Below are positions 1-8,058 of a DNA stretch of 24,525 nt, one piece after another. Location: NCBI GenBank assembly GCA_040400005.1, contig JBBARC010000050.1:1-24525 (forward strand), read 5' to 3'. Each line of letters starts with the position of its first letter. Within the stretch, counting starts at the first letter, position 1. The position numbers were made by a program, and so were the translations under genes. Under the pieces are notes generated by a model. The model was not told the origin of the DNA. It searched no databases and saw only the letters and a list, made by a program, of their open reading frames with translations. This DNA is from JBBARC01 sp040400005. Its GTDB lineage: Bacteria; Pseudomonadota; Alphaproteobacteria; Acetobacterales; Acetobacteraceae.

Positions 1-1589
1 TTAGGGATCTGGTTGTTCACCAGCCCGGCAATTTCGGCCGTCGACAGCCCGGCCAGCGCCGCCGTGGTTAACGCCGCAATCTGCAGCTGGTTCAACGCCT
101 CCAGCGCGGCACTGGCAAGGGCTGCCACCTGCGCACTACCCAGCCCAAGTATTTCTGCCGTGGTCAGCCCCATCGCCTGGGTGCTCGATAAAATCGCCAC
201 CTGCGCAGTGGTCAGCGCCGCCACCTGAGCAGACGTGAACAGCCCCATCTCGCTTTGGCTAAACGCCCCCAGCTGCGCCGTGCTCAACGCCGCCACTTGG
301 GCGGCCGACAGCGCATGAAGCTCTGCCGAGCTTAACCCCGGTATTTGCAGCGTGGTGATCGCCGCCATTTGGGCGGCCGAAAATGCCGCCAGTGCCGCGC
401 CATTCAACGCACCCAATTGGGCCGCGCTCAGCCCCACCAGCGCTGCCGTGGAAAGTCCCGCAATCGCCGCCGTGCTGATCGCCGCCAACTGCGCGCTGGA
501 AAACGCATCCACCGCCGCACTGCCGAAAGCTGCCAGCAGCCCCGAGCCAAAACCGGCGATCGTGCCCGTTGCCAGCCCCGGCAGGGCCGCCGTGCTGATC
601 GCCGCCAGTTTTGTGCTGCTTAAAGCGGCCAACTGCCCGGTGGTGAACGCCGCCAGTTGAGTGCTGATCAGCGTCGTCATCTGGCCGCTGGTGAGCGCTG
701 CCATCTCCGCCGTGGTCAGCGCATGCAACTGGGCTGTGGTGATGCCCAAAATCTCGCCGCTGGTGATCGCCGCAATCTGGTCGGTGCTTAGCGCCACAAT
801 CTGCGCCGTGGTCAGCGCCTGAAACTGGCCGCCGCCATAGGCGGTAAACGCCGCAAGCTCGGCTGTGGTTAAGCCGGCCAGCGCCGCCGGGCTTAAGGCT
901 GCGATTTGCGCCGGGCTGAGCGCCGCCACGCAGGCGCTGGCCAGCGCCGCCAACCCCGCCGATCCCAGCCCCGCCAAGGTTGTGGCTTTTAGCGCCGCCA
1001 CCTGGTCGGTTGATAACACGGCAAGATTGGCGGTGCTGAAGGCCGCAAGCTGGGCGCTGGTTAAAGCGCCGGCCTGCTGGCTGCTCATGGTGGTGACCTC
1101 GGTGCTGGTCAGGCCCAAAATTTCCGCCGTGGTTAAGGCTGCAATCTGCGTCGACGTCAGCGTTAAAAACTGCAGCGTGCCCAAAGCCGCGATGTTGGTG
1201 GCGCCCAGCGCCACAATCTGTGCGGTGGTTAAGAACGGGATCTGGTTATTCACCCAGCCCTGCAATTCGGCCGTGCTGATCCCCGCCAGCGCCGCGGTGG
1301 AAAGGGCTGCCACCTGCAACAAATTAAACGCATCCACACTGGCCGAACTCATCGCCGCAATATCGGCCGAGCTAAGCCCGCCAACCGCGCTGACCGCCAG
1401 CGATACCGCCTGGCCGGTGCTAAACGCCGCCGCCGCCGCCGGGGTGAGTGCGGCCAATTGCGCCGAGGTAAACGCCGCCACCTGCGCATTGCTCAAGCCT
1501 GCAATGTCGGCCGACCCAAGTCCCGCAATAATCGTTGTGGAAAGTGCGGCGATCTGGGCTGGCGTGTCACCGGCGATCGAGGATGTCAT
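1..1589 (-). CDS. Giant octapeptide-repeat protein, N-terminal part (runs off left edge)
   Basis: The minus strand is open from an ATG at 1589 to the window edge, about 529 codons with no stop. Almost the whole protein is an 8-residue repeat of consensus (S/T)(S/T)AQ(I/V/L)AA(L/F), roughly 65 units, starting within the first 10-20 residues. There is no obvious Sec signal peptide. One longer unit (TAYGGGQFQAL) breaks the period by three residues. A higher-order repeat is also present: a stretch ending in VNNQIP occurs near + positions 1238-1252 and again near 6-20, 411 residues apart, with similar flanks. The composition is Ala/Leu/Ser/Thr-rich with almost no charge. Similar octad repeats occur in large bacterial surface or secreted proteins, but I cannot name a characterised family. 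Function is unknown; a surface adhesin or structural protein is an inference. GGGA about 9 bases upstream may serve as ribosome binding site. Confidence 0.8.
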   Translation of the reverse strand, partial: MTSSIAGDTPAQIAALSTTIIAGLGSADIAGLSNAQVAAFTSAQLAALTPAAAAAFSTGQAVSLAVSAVGGLSSADIAAMSSASVDAFNLLQVAALSTAALAGISTAELQGWVNNQIPFLTTAQIVALGATNIAALGTLQFLTLTSTQIAALTTAEILGLTSTEVTTMSSQQAGALTSAQLAAFSTANLAVLSTDQVAALKATTLAGLGSAGLAALASACVAALSPAQIAALSPAALAGLTTAELAAFTAYGGGQFQALTTAQIVALSTDQIAAITSGEILGITTAQLHALTTAEMAALTSGQMTTLISTQLAAFTTGQLAALSSTKLAAISTAALPGLATGTIAGFGSGLLAAFGSAAVDAFSSAQLAAISTAAIAGLSTAALVGLSAAQLGALNGAALAAFSAAQMAAITTLQIPGLSSAELHALSAAQVAALSTAQLGAFSQSEMGLFTSAQVAALTTAQVAILSSTQAMGLTTAEILGLGSAQVAALASAALEALNQLQIAALTTAALAGLSTAEIAGLVNNQIP

Positions 1590-1967
1590 GGCATTTCCCA
1601 CACAGTATCTGGCGCACCCGCCGATCACCACGCAACAGCGTAGGCTCGGTGACAATGCTGGTTAAAACAAGATATGCGTGCATTTTTCACGACATTCGAC
1701 GATAGGCGCCCGGCCGGTAAAAAATCAGCGGCCACGGCAACCGGTTATCCACGACAAAAGCTAAAATTCTATTGCCGCGCCAATGGCACAAATGGGTATC
1801 AAGACCCAGGCATCATCACAGGCACCATTGCACCAGCCCCCATCGCCGGCGGCGATCGTTAACCAAATATGCCGGCGGCGATCGTTAACCAAATATGCCG
1901 GCGGCGATCGTTAACCAAACATTTTGGTTTTTGCCCTACCCCCGCTCGCCAGGGGAGACCGCCGCCA
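1590..1967. other. Divergent intergenic region
   Basis: This 378-bp gap separates the octapeptide-repeat gene (minus) from the TPR/GT41 gene (plus), so both promoters should lie here. It is locally AT-richer than its surroundings (about 1670-1790) and holds three perfect 26-bp tandem repeats at 1845-1922. I could not assign a convincing -35/-10 pair. The short open frames in it have no coding character. Confidence 0.6.
1845..1922. repeat. Three tandem 26-bp repeats in divergent promoter region
   Basis: The unit begins GCCGGCGGCGATCGTTAACC and ends AAATAT (AAACAT in the last copy). Copies lie at 1845-1870, 1871-1896 and 1897-1922, identical except for one base near the end of copy 3. Each carries the palindromes CGATCG and GTTAAC. 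The array ends 45 bases before the ATG of the GT41 gene, so it is in the promoter or 5' leader. It could be an iterated operator or a neutral minisatellite. Confidence 0.9.
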
Positions 1968-3815
1968 ATGCTCGATCTGGTTTTTAATGATGCCGCAACG
2001 GTATGGGCCGAACCGCAAGGCATGGCGCCAACCCGCTTCACATACCCGCCTGCCGTCGATATCACGTTCGCCCAACTCGTCGGCCATGCCGAGCACCTGC
2101 ACGCAACCAGCACCGCGCCGCACATCGGCCATCAGGTAGCCGCCCTCTATCGCGGCTGGATCGCCCACCATGCCGGCGGCCACGCCCAATTATTCGCCGC
2201 CTATTTCAACCTCGGCGTCGAACTCGGCCGCAACGGCGATACCGGCGGTGCCCTACAATCCTATCAGGCGGCCCTGACGCTGCGGCCAGATTTCGCCTCT
2301 GCCGCGGTTAATTTAGGGCTGGTACTGGAATCGGCAGGCTCCCCGCAAGCGGCTCTCACCGCCTGGCAGGCCGCGACGCAAACCGATGATGCCCGCACAA
2401 CCCTGATCAACCACCAGGCCCGCTTGCTAGAACGCACCGGCCAACTGGCCCAGGCCGAACGCCTGCTTTATGTAAGCCTGCTGACCCTGCCGGCTCAACC
2501 GGACGTGATCCAGCACTGGGTGCATATCCGCCAAAAAATGTGCCTGTGGCCGGCCCTGCCCGATCATGTGCCTGGCCTAACCGTGTCACAACTCATCGCC
2601 AATTGCGGCCCCTTAGCCACTTTGGCGTTGTATGATGATATCGCCCTACAAACCACCATCGCTGCCGGGTGGATCGCGCGCAAAACAAGGCAAACCAACA
2701 CCCGCCTCAGCCCGGCCGGTGGCTACGCCCATGCGCGGCTGCGCATCGGGTATCTGTCATCAGATTTTTGCCGCCATGCGATGAGTTTTTTGATCGCCGA
2801 ATTATTCGAACGCCATGATCGCGAAAAATTTGAAATCTATGGCTATTGTTCAAGCATCGATGATGGCAGCGATATTCGCGCCCGCGTGCTGGCAGGGTTC
2901 GATCATACCCGCTTTGTCCGCGACCTTTCCGATGACGCCGCAGCACGGCTGATCCGCGCTGACGAAATTGATATATTGATCGACCTCAACGGGCTCACCC
3001 AGGGCGCCCGCCTGCAAATTTTGCGCGACCGCCCGGCCCCGGTGCAGGCAACCTATCTGGGCTTCGTGGGCCCCGTGCCGTTGCCCGAACTGGATTATTT
3101 GTTTTGCGATGATTTTGTTATCCCCACCGATCTCGCCGCCGGCTATCAACCGCAGCCCCTCGCCATCGGCGCCACCTACCAGGCCAATGACCGCAAACGC
3201 ATTATCGGCGCGCCGACCACCCGCGGCGCCTGCGGCCTGCCGCCAACCGGTTTTGTCTTTTGCTGCTTTTCCAACCACTACAAAATTACCCAAACCATGT
3301 TCGCCGCCTGGATGGAGATTTTGCGCGCAACCCCGGGCAGTTGGCTGTGGCTAACCGATGATACCGTCTGGGCCCGCGACAACCTGCACGCCGCGGCCCG
3401 CAATGCCGGCATCGATCCCGCCCGGCTGATTTTCGCCGCCCGCGTCAGCCCGGCCGATTACATGGCCCGCCTCGCTGTCGCCGATCTGTTTTTAGACACC
3501 TTCCCCTATAACGCCGGCACCATCGCCAGTGATGCCATCCGCATGGGCCTGCCGCTGGTCAGCCAAATCGGCCAATCCTTCGCCTCCCGCATGGCCGCCC
3601 GCCTGCTCACCGCCATCGGCGCCGAGCACGGCATTGCCACCACCGAAGCGGCCTATATCGCTACCGCAACGCAGCTCGCAGCCAACGCCACCGCCTATGC
3701 CGCTTACAAATCTCTGTTCAGCGAAACCGCCTGGGCACACACCATGGGCGATATCGGCCAGCTCACCCGCACGCTAGAAACAACCCTGCACCACATCGCC
3801 AAGCGCCCCGCCTAA
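1968..3815 (+). CDS. TPR-containing O-GlcNAc-transferase-like (GT41/SPINDLY) protein
   Basis: A 615-residue protein with TPR-like helices near residues 72-150 and a C-terminal GT41 domain. GT41 enzymes transfer a sugar from a UDP-sugar to protein side chains (O-GlcNAc transferase on Ser/Thr; HMW1C-type on Asn). Visible hallmarks are LRIGYLSSDF near residue 260 followed by RHAMSFLI, whose His aligns with the active-site His of OGT. HYKIT has Lys439 at the UDP-binding Lys position, and FLDTFPYNAGT lies near residue 510 with the conserved sRxaArLL segment after it. I chose the ATG at 1968 because AGGGGAG lies 10 bases before it. The longer frame from 1869 would translate the 26-bp repeats. It is divergent from the Ser/Thr-rich repeat protein, a plausible acceptor. 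It probably acts in the cytoplasm. Confidence 0.88.
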   Translation: MLDLVFNDAATVWAEPQGMAPTRFTYPPAVDITFAQLVGHAEHLHATSTAPHIGHQVAALYRGWIAHHAGGHAQLFAAYFNLGVELGRNGDTGGALQSYQAALTLRPDFASAAVNLGLVLESAGSPQAALTAWQAATQTDDARTTLINHQARLLERTGQLAQAERLLYVSLLTLPAQPDVIQHWVHIRQKMCLWPALPDHVPGLTVSQLIANCGPLATLALYDDIALQTTIAAGWIARKTRQTNTRLSPAGGYAHARLRIGYLSSDFCRHAMSFLIAELFERHDREKFEIYGYCSSIDDGSDIRARVLAGFDHTRFVRDLSDDAAARLIRADEIDILIDLNGLTQGARLQILRDRPAPVQATYLGFVGPVPLPELDYLFCDDFVIPTDLAAGYQPQPLAIGATYQANDRKRIIGAPTTRGACGLPPTGFVFCCFSNHYKITQTMFAAWMEILRATPGSWLWLTDDTVWARDNLHAAARNAGIDPARLIFAARVSPADYMARLAVADLFLDTFPYNAGTIASDAIRMGLPLVSQIGQSFASRMAARLLTAIGAEHGIATTEAAYIATATQLAANATAYAAYKSLFSETAWAHTMGDIGQLTRTLETTLHHIAKRPA

Positions 3816-3879
3816 GCGCCGTATTGGTCAGCTTCCGCCGGCTTGCTTACACACGAGCCTGCGTGCGATTCAGTGGTCC

Positions 3880-5967
3880 ATGCGCCAGCAATCCCCGTCA
3901 CATTTGCCCGGCCCCCATTTGCCCGCAATCGACGGCCTCCGTGGCATTGCTGTTACCAGCGTGCTGCTCTACCACCTCCACGCGGCCATCGTGCCGGGCG
4001 GGTTTTTGGGCGTTGACATTTTCTTTGTCATTTCTGGCTTTGTCGTCAGCCTCTCGCTGCCATCCACCGGCGCTACCAACATGTTCACACTGCTGCGCAT
4101 CTTTTACGCGCGTCGTGCGGTGCGTATTTTGCCCGCACTTTATGTGTGTGTGCTGATCACAACTCTGTTCAGCATCGCCTTGCTGCCCTATTCGTGGCTC
4201 AGTGGCACGATCGACGCCAGCGCCAAAGCCGCCTTGCTCGGATACAGCAATATCGTTCTCGCCCGCGGGGACGGGGATTATTTTGCACCAAACGCCGAAT
4301 TCAACCCCTTCACCCACACCTGGTCACTGGCGGTTGAAGAACAATTCTATGCGGTGTTTCCGCTGCTTTTTCTGCCCTTCCTGAACGGCCACAAAACCCG
4401 CTCGCGCAGCTTGTTTTTAGTCGCGGCGGCAGCATCGCTGGTGCTCGCCTGGGGCTGGCGCAGCACGCAACAAACTGCTTCATTCTATTATATTGTCAGC
4501 CGCTTTTGGGAACTTGGCCTGGGCGTGCTGGCGTTTCAATGGTCCACGCTCGTGCCGCCCAAACAATGGCGTGTCGCGTTGGCCGGTGCGTCGCTGATCA
4601 GTGCTGCGGCCATTGTGTACGCGCTGGGCATACCAAACCACACGCCCTACCCCGGCAGCCTGCTACCGTGTACCGCGACTGCCGCCCTGCTTTGGCTTAT
4701 TCGCAGCAATACCCTGGCACCTGTGGTCAACACCTGCCTCACGCAACCCGTGCTGCGTTATCTCGGGCGCATTTCCTATTCGCTATATTTGTGGCATTGG
4801 CCAATTATTGTTCTGCTAAGGTGGACCTGCGGCATCACCGGCATAGTGCCCATGCTGGCCGCCCCGATCATGGCACTTGGTGCAGCAGCGCTTTCCTACC
4901 GGTTGGTAGAAACACCACCGCGCCGGGCGCTGTCGGCCGGCGCTTTAACCGCAGGCGGCGCTATCGGCATGGCGGTGCTGGCCATCGCCATCACCTACAA
5001 TTTGGAGAAAAACCTCTGGCCGTTGCGCAATCTCGCTTCACTATCAACCGTCAACCGCAACAAAGCCGAGTGGTCACCCGAGATCATGGCCAAGTCGCCT
5101 GCATCCGGGTGTCGGCTGGTGCGGGCCGGCAGCACCAGCGTGGTTGGCAGCGTGACCGATTTCACCCGCGCCGGGTGCGCGCCCGCGGCTGGTGTTCAAC
5201 CCACACTCTTTGTTGTCGGCGATTCGCACGCCTGGGCGTATCAATCGATGCTGGGCATAAATGTGCTGGGCAGCGGCGCGCCGGCACGCCTCTACACCCT
5301 GGCCGGCTGCGCCGTGCTGGGCGTCGAGTCCGCCAACACCGCACATTGCCGCACATTTCTAACCTCATCCCTTCATGATGTCAGCACGCGTGCCCGGCTA
5401 GGCGATGTCGTGTTCCTGCCCGGCCTGCGCATTCGGCGCCTTACCGACCAATTCGTCGGCTACGGCGAAGCTAACGCGCGCGCGCAAATGGACTACGAGG
5501 CACAGTGGCGGGCAGACAACCTTGCCGCCACCCTACCCCAATTACGTGACCTCCTCAAAACGCGCGCATCGGTGGTGCTGGAAGCGCCAAAACCAGAATT
5601 CTTCGCGCCCAATTTTCGCTGCGCCGACTGGTACACCTGGACCAACCCAGTGTGTGCCGAGCGCGGCACCATTGCGCGCAGCAAAATCGAGGCTTTTCGC
5701 GCGCCGGTCTTGGCGCAGTTTCAGGCGGTGCAACGGGCCCTGCCGGCAATTGCGGTTTGGGATCCGCTGCCCATCCTCTGCCCTGGGCCAATCTGTTCGG
5801 CCAACTCGTCTGGTCACCCGCTGTTTTTCGATGGCGATCATTTAAGCAGCTACGGTAACCAAAAACTGGCGCCCTACTTCAAAGCCTTTGTCGACGCCCT
5901 GGCGGTGCCGCAGAATCGCGCAGGTTCGCAGAATCGCGCAGGTTCGCAGAATCGCGCAGGTTCATAG
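3880..5967 (+). CDS. OafA/YrhL-like membrane acyltransferase with C-terminal SGNH domain
   Basis: A 695-residue inner-membrane protein. Residues 1-350 form an acyltransferase-3 domain with many membrane helices. Its markers are IDGLRGIAVTSVLLYHLH, which contains the conserved His, then FVISGF, HTWSLAVEEQFYAVFPLL and ISYSLYLWHWPIIV. From about residue 440 a periplasmic SGNH domain carries GDSH near residue 447 and DGDHLS near residue 651, giving the Ser and Asp/His expected of the catalytic triad. Proteins of this layout O-acetylate lipopolysaccharide, exopolysaccharide or other surface glycans. It starts 64 bases after the GT41 gene and may share its transcript, though its own ribosome binding site is weak. 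The C-terminus is three perfect QNRAGS repeats encoded by a tandem DNA repeat, and the stop codon lies inside the fourth copy. Confidence 0.9.
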   Translation: MRQQSPSHLPGPHLPAIDGLRGIAVTSVLLYHLHAAIVPGGFLGVDIFFVISGFVVSLSLPSTGATNMFTLLRIFYARRAVRILPALYVCVLITTLFSIALLPYSWLSGTIDASAKAALLGYSNIVLARGDGDYFAPNAEFNPFTHTWSLAVEEQFYAVFPLLFLPFLNGHKTRSRSLFLVAAAASLVLAWGWRSTQQTASFYYIVSRFWELGLGVLAFQWSTLVPPKQWRVALAGASLISAAAIVYALGIPNHTPYPGSLLPCTATAALLWLIRSNTLAPVVNTCLTQPVLRYLGRISYSLYLWHWPIIVLLRWTCGITGIVPMLAAPIMALGAAALSYRLVETPPRRALSAGALTAGGAIGMAVLAIAITYNLEKNLWPLRNLASLSTVNRNKAEWSPEIMAKSPASGCRLVRAGSTSVVGSVTDFTRAGCAPAAGVQPTLFVVGDSHAWAYQSMLGINVLGSGAPARLYTLAGCAVLGVESANTAHCRTFLTSSLHDVSTRARLGDVVFLPGLRIRRLTDQFVGYGEANARAQMDYEAQWRADNLAATLPQLRDLLKTRASVVLEAPKPEFFAPNFRCADWYTWTNPVCAERGTIARSKIEAFRAPVLAQFQAVQRALPAIAVWDPLPILCPGPICSANSSGHPLFFDGDHLSSYGNQKLAPYFKAFVDALAVPQNRAGSQNRAGSQNRAGS

Positions 5968-5982
5968 AATCGCGCAGGTTCA
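5911..5982 (+). repeat. Four tandem 18-bp repeats at acyltransferase C-terminus
   Basis: The unit is CAGAATCGCGCAGGTTCG. Copies lie at 5911-5928, 5929-5946, 5947-5964 (last base A) and 5965-5982. The fourth copy begins TAG instead of CAG, which creates the stop codon of the acyltransferase gene. The first three copies encode QNRAGS each. Because the unit is a multiple of three, gain or loss of copies keeps the frame. Confidence 0.95.
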
Positions 5983-6038
5983 TATGGCCAAAAAGTATTT
6001 GGCGAAGGCCCTTAGCCAGAACCAGTAACAAACGCGCG

Positions 6039-7190
6039 CTACTCCGGCGTTGTGCGCCGTGGGTTCAACCGCCTAATCACGACACGCCCCAACGCCATCC
6101 CCGGCGCCTCGATCACCCGGTAGCCCAGTGCTGCAAGCGGCACCAAAAGCCCCAATGTCAGCACCAGTGCGGCGGCGAACTGCCAGGTTTGCGGCCCGCC
6201 CTGGGCCATCACCCGCCGGTACACCGGGGCCAGCAGTTGAATAACCGGGCTATGAAACAAATACAGCGAAAAACTTATCCGCCCGATATACCCACTGACC
6301 CGGTTAACCAGCAGGCGCGCCGGGAAAAACCCAAAGCCCAGCATAAAACTTGCGTAAATCAGGCTCTGCGCCACAAGCCCTGGTGCGGCAAAAGGCGCCA
6401 ATGCCCCGCCATAAGCCAAACAATAGCCCGCGCCCAACCCTGCCAAAATTGCCGCCAGGCCCAGCCAGCGCCCCCGCCCGCCGCCGGCAAGCCTGCCCGC
6501 CAAAGCCTGATATATGTCAAATACCGCAATGCCAATCACAAACACCTGCAACTGGCCCAAAATGCTGGAATGCACATAGTTACTGCGCAACGCCTCATCC
6601 ATCGGCAAAAACCCAAGCATTGCCGGTAAAATTTTGGCAAGACCGATCGCTAAAATCATCGCAAGCCCAAGCCGCCACGGCGTGCGGGTGGCGCGAAAAA
6701 TCGCCGGAAACACCGCGTAAAACAGCATCTCCACGCCAATCGTCCAGCCGCCATCGGGGATCCCCCAATTGGCCTGCGAATACAGGCCAGGGTTGTGGGC
6801 GGCGACCGCGTTAAAGGTAAACGTCACATTTTCTAAAATTTCCGGCGCCCGGTGATACGCCCCCAGCAACCAGGCATCGCGCATTAGGGTCAGCGCCAGC
6901 ACGACATAAAACAGCGGGGCAATACGAAAAAACCGCCGCAGGTAAAACACCCGGTCACCATCAGGCAACGATAATAGCCGCGCCGAGCTGAGGCACAGCG
7001 AAAACGCACTGACCAGAAAAAACAGGGTAACCCCGGTGGCGCCCAAGCCCACCACCGGCGCCGCCCACATCGGCGGCGGCACGTGGCCGACAAAGGCCAA
7101 ATGAAACACCACCACATAAAGGGCGGCCAAGCCGCGCAGGGCATCGATAAAGTCTAACCGTGCGAGTGGTATGGTGCGTAATGGGATCAT
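6039..7190 (-). CDS. Acyltransferase-3 family membrane protein (no SGNH domain)
   Basis: A 383-residue polytopic membrane protein, the size of a stand-alone acyltransferase-3 domain. It starts with RLDFIDALRGLAALYVVVFH, which includes the conserved Arg and His, and continues with FFLVSAFSLCLS, GWTIGVEMLFYAVFPAIF and ISFSLYLFHSPVIQLL. Members acylate sugars of lipopolysaccharide, exopolysaccharide or nodulation factors; the acceptor here is unknown. It is convergent with the SGNH-bearing acyltransferase, 71 bases apart. The ATG at 7190 has no strong ribosome binding site, and a tract of 15 G (coding strand) lies 35 bases upstream, a possible phase-variable switch. Confidence 0.87.
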   Translation of the reverse strand: MIPLRTIPLARLDFIDALRGLAALYVVVFHLAFVGHVPPPMWAAPVVGLGATGVTLFFLVSAFSLCLSSARLLSLPDGDRVFYLRRFFRIAPLFYVVLALTLMRDAWLLGAYHRAPEILENVTFTFNAVAAHNPGLYSQANWGIPDGGWTIGVEMLFYAVFPAIFRATRTPWRLGLAMILAIGLAKILPAMLGFLPMDEALRSNYVHSSILGQLQVFVIGIAVFDIYQALAGRLAGGGRGRWLGLAAILAGLGAGYCLAYGGALAPFAAPGLVAQSLIYASFMLGFGFFPARLLVNRVSGYIGRISFSLYLFHSPVIQLLAPVYRRVMAQGGPQTWQFAAALVLTLGLLVPLAALGYRVIEAPGMALGRVVIRRLNPRRTTPE

Positions 7191-7225
7191 CGGCCGCCGA
7201 AGGGTGCAAACCGCTGGGCTACCAG

Positions 7226-7240
7226 CCCCCCCCCCCCCCC
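7226..7240. repeat. Poly-C/G tract of 15 upstream of acyltransferase
   Basis: Fifteen consecutive C on the plus strand, read as G on the coding strand of the downstream acyltransferase, whose ATG lies 35 bases away. A second run of nine C is at 7285-7293. Long homopolymers near a surface-modification gene are classic slippage sites. They are also prone to sequencing error, so the exact length is uncertain. Confidence 0.9.
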
Positions 7241-7293
7241 GTCCAGCACCCCGAAAAAGTAGCCCGGGCTATGCCCGGTTACTGCCCCCCCCC

Positions 7294-7329
7294 ACGCCGG
7301 CCAACATGCCGGCCAACGCGCCGGCCAAC
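7294..7329. repeat. Three tandem 12-bp GC-rich repeats
   Basis: The unit is NNGCCGGCCAAC, with copies at 7294-7305, 7306-7317 and 7318-7329 and a partial fourth. They begin seven bases past the stop of the small membrane protein and abut the nine-C run. A 12-bp perfect palindrome TAGCCCGGGCTA follows at 7260-7271. The stretch 7226-7335 is low-complexity and has no credible gene. Confidence 0.85.
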
Positions 7330-7335
7330 ACGCCG

Positions 7336-7761
7336 CTAATACATATACACTGCGAACCCAATAATGCCCCAGAACGCCGCCGCCGCCAGCAGCGGAAACA
7401 CCCAGGCCAGCGGCAACACCGCACCGTGTGCAGTTATTACCCCGTGGCTTGGCGGCGCCTGGCCGTGCCCCGGCGGCGCATGGCCAAAATCCGGCCGCCG
7501 ATCGGCAACACTCATCGCAGCCTTAGCGCTGGTATCCCCAGTGCTGGGTTTAACCCCAAAAACCGGCAAATCAGCCGATGCCGGCTCGCGCAGCAGAGCA
7601 ATCAAATGCGCATTGGCAAAATCCAGCCGCCCAACCCGGCGCCGGTCCGCCACCGCACCCGCTGGCACATCGATTAGCCCGCCAACTGGCGCACTATCGC
7701 CAACGGCGCTACCGGCCTGCGCAACGGGTGCGTTAGTCTCACTATGGCTGGGTCCGCCCAT
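7336..7761 (-). CDS. Hypothetical protein with single C-terminal membrane segment
   Basis: A 141-residue protein I do not recognise. The N-terminal part is polar and rich in Ala, Gly, Asp and Pro. The middle contains a His/Pro/Gly-rich stretch (GHAPPGHGQAPPSHG). The end is a hydrophobic segment (VFPLLAAAAFWGIIGFAVYMY) that stops exactly at the C-terminus, as in tail-anchored proteins. The start is the ATG at 7761 because AAAGGAG (7769-7775) sits seven bases before it; a frame extension to 7812 has no such signal. It lies upstream of the acyltransferase on the same strand, but the repeat-filled gap makes an operon uncertain. The good ribosome binding site is the main reason to believe the gene. 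Confidence 0.6.
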   Translation of the reverse strand: MGGPSHSETNAPVAQAGSAVGDSAPVGGLIDVPAGAVADRRRVGRLDFANAHLIALLREPASADLPVFGVKPSTGDTSAKAAMSVADRRPDFGHAPPGHGQAPPSHGVITAHGAVLPLAWVFPLLAAAAFWGIIGFAVYMY

Positions 7762-8058
7762 GGCGTAACTCCTTTTATCCCCCGGCCCGGCCTGATTTTT
7801 GCTGGCCGGCATTCCCTTGCTAAAACGCTACTCCCAACGCGCCAGAAAAAGCATCCGAAAAATGCACAGATGTAAAACAAACCGCCAACCCTCGCCGATC
7901 GAACCGCGATATTTGAGTATGTAGTCAATACGTGCGCGCCGGCCGCCTTCCGCGCCCACACCTAAAAATGTCATAATCACAACATCGTGCAACCTAAGAT
8001 TGCGGTTGCCTTTCACCCATGAGCGCTGCAAGGCTAGGGGCACTGGGGACAGGTGGGG
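7762..8058. other. Divergent intergenic region, no gene seen
   Basis: This gap of almost 300 bp lies between the small membrane protein (minus) and the DUF1800 gene (plus). Its middle part is AT-richer than its surroundings, as expected of promoters. The overlapping minus-strand frames are not coding-like, and no repeat or RNA gene was found. Confidence 0.5.
7769..7775 (-). promoter_or_regulatory. Ribosome binding site AAAGGAG fixing the start at 7761
   Basis: A near-perfect Shine-Dalgarno sequence seven bases before ATG 7761. It decides that start over the in-frame ATG at 7812. Confidence 0.75.

Noticed and set aside
865..1665. Long plus-strand open frame (266 codons), and similar ones at 13-228 and 352-660
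   Set aside because: They are antisense shadows of the octapeptide-repeat gene; the minus strand is open across the whole stretch with a clean 8-residue period.
1845..1922. Possible CRISPR array
   Set aside because: The copies are directly adjacent with no spacers, and no cas gene is present.
1869..1967. N-terminal extension of the GT41 gene
   Set aside because: It would translate the 26-bp repeats and lacks a ribosome binding site; ATG 1968 has AGGGGAG at good spacing.
4506..5378. Plus-strand frame of 290 codons
   Set aside because: It is an out-of-frame shadow of the SGNH acyltransferase, with an Arg/His-rich composition typical of such shadows.
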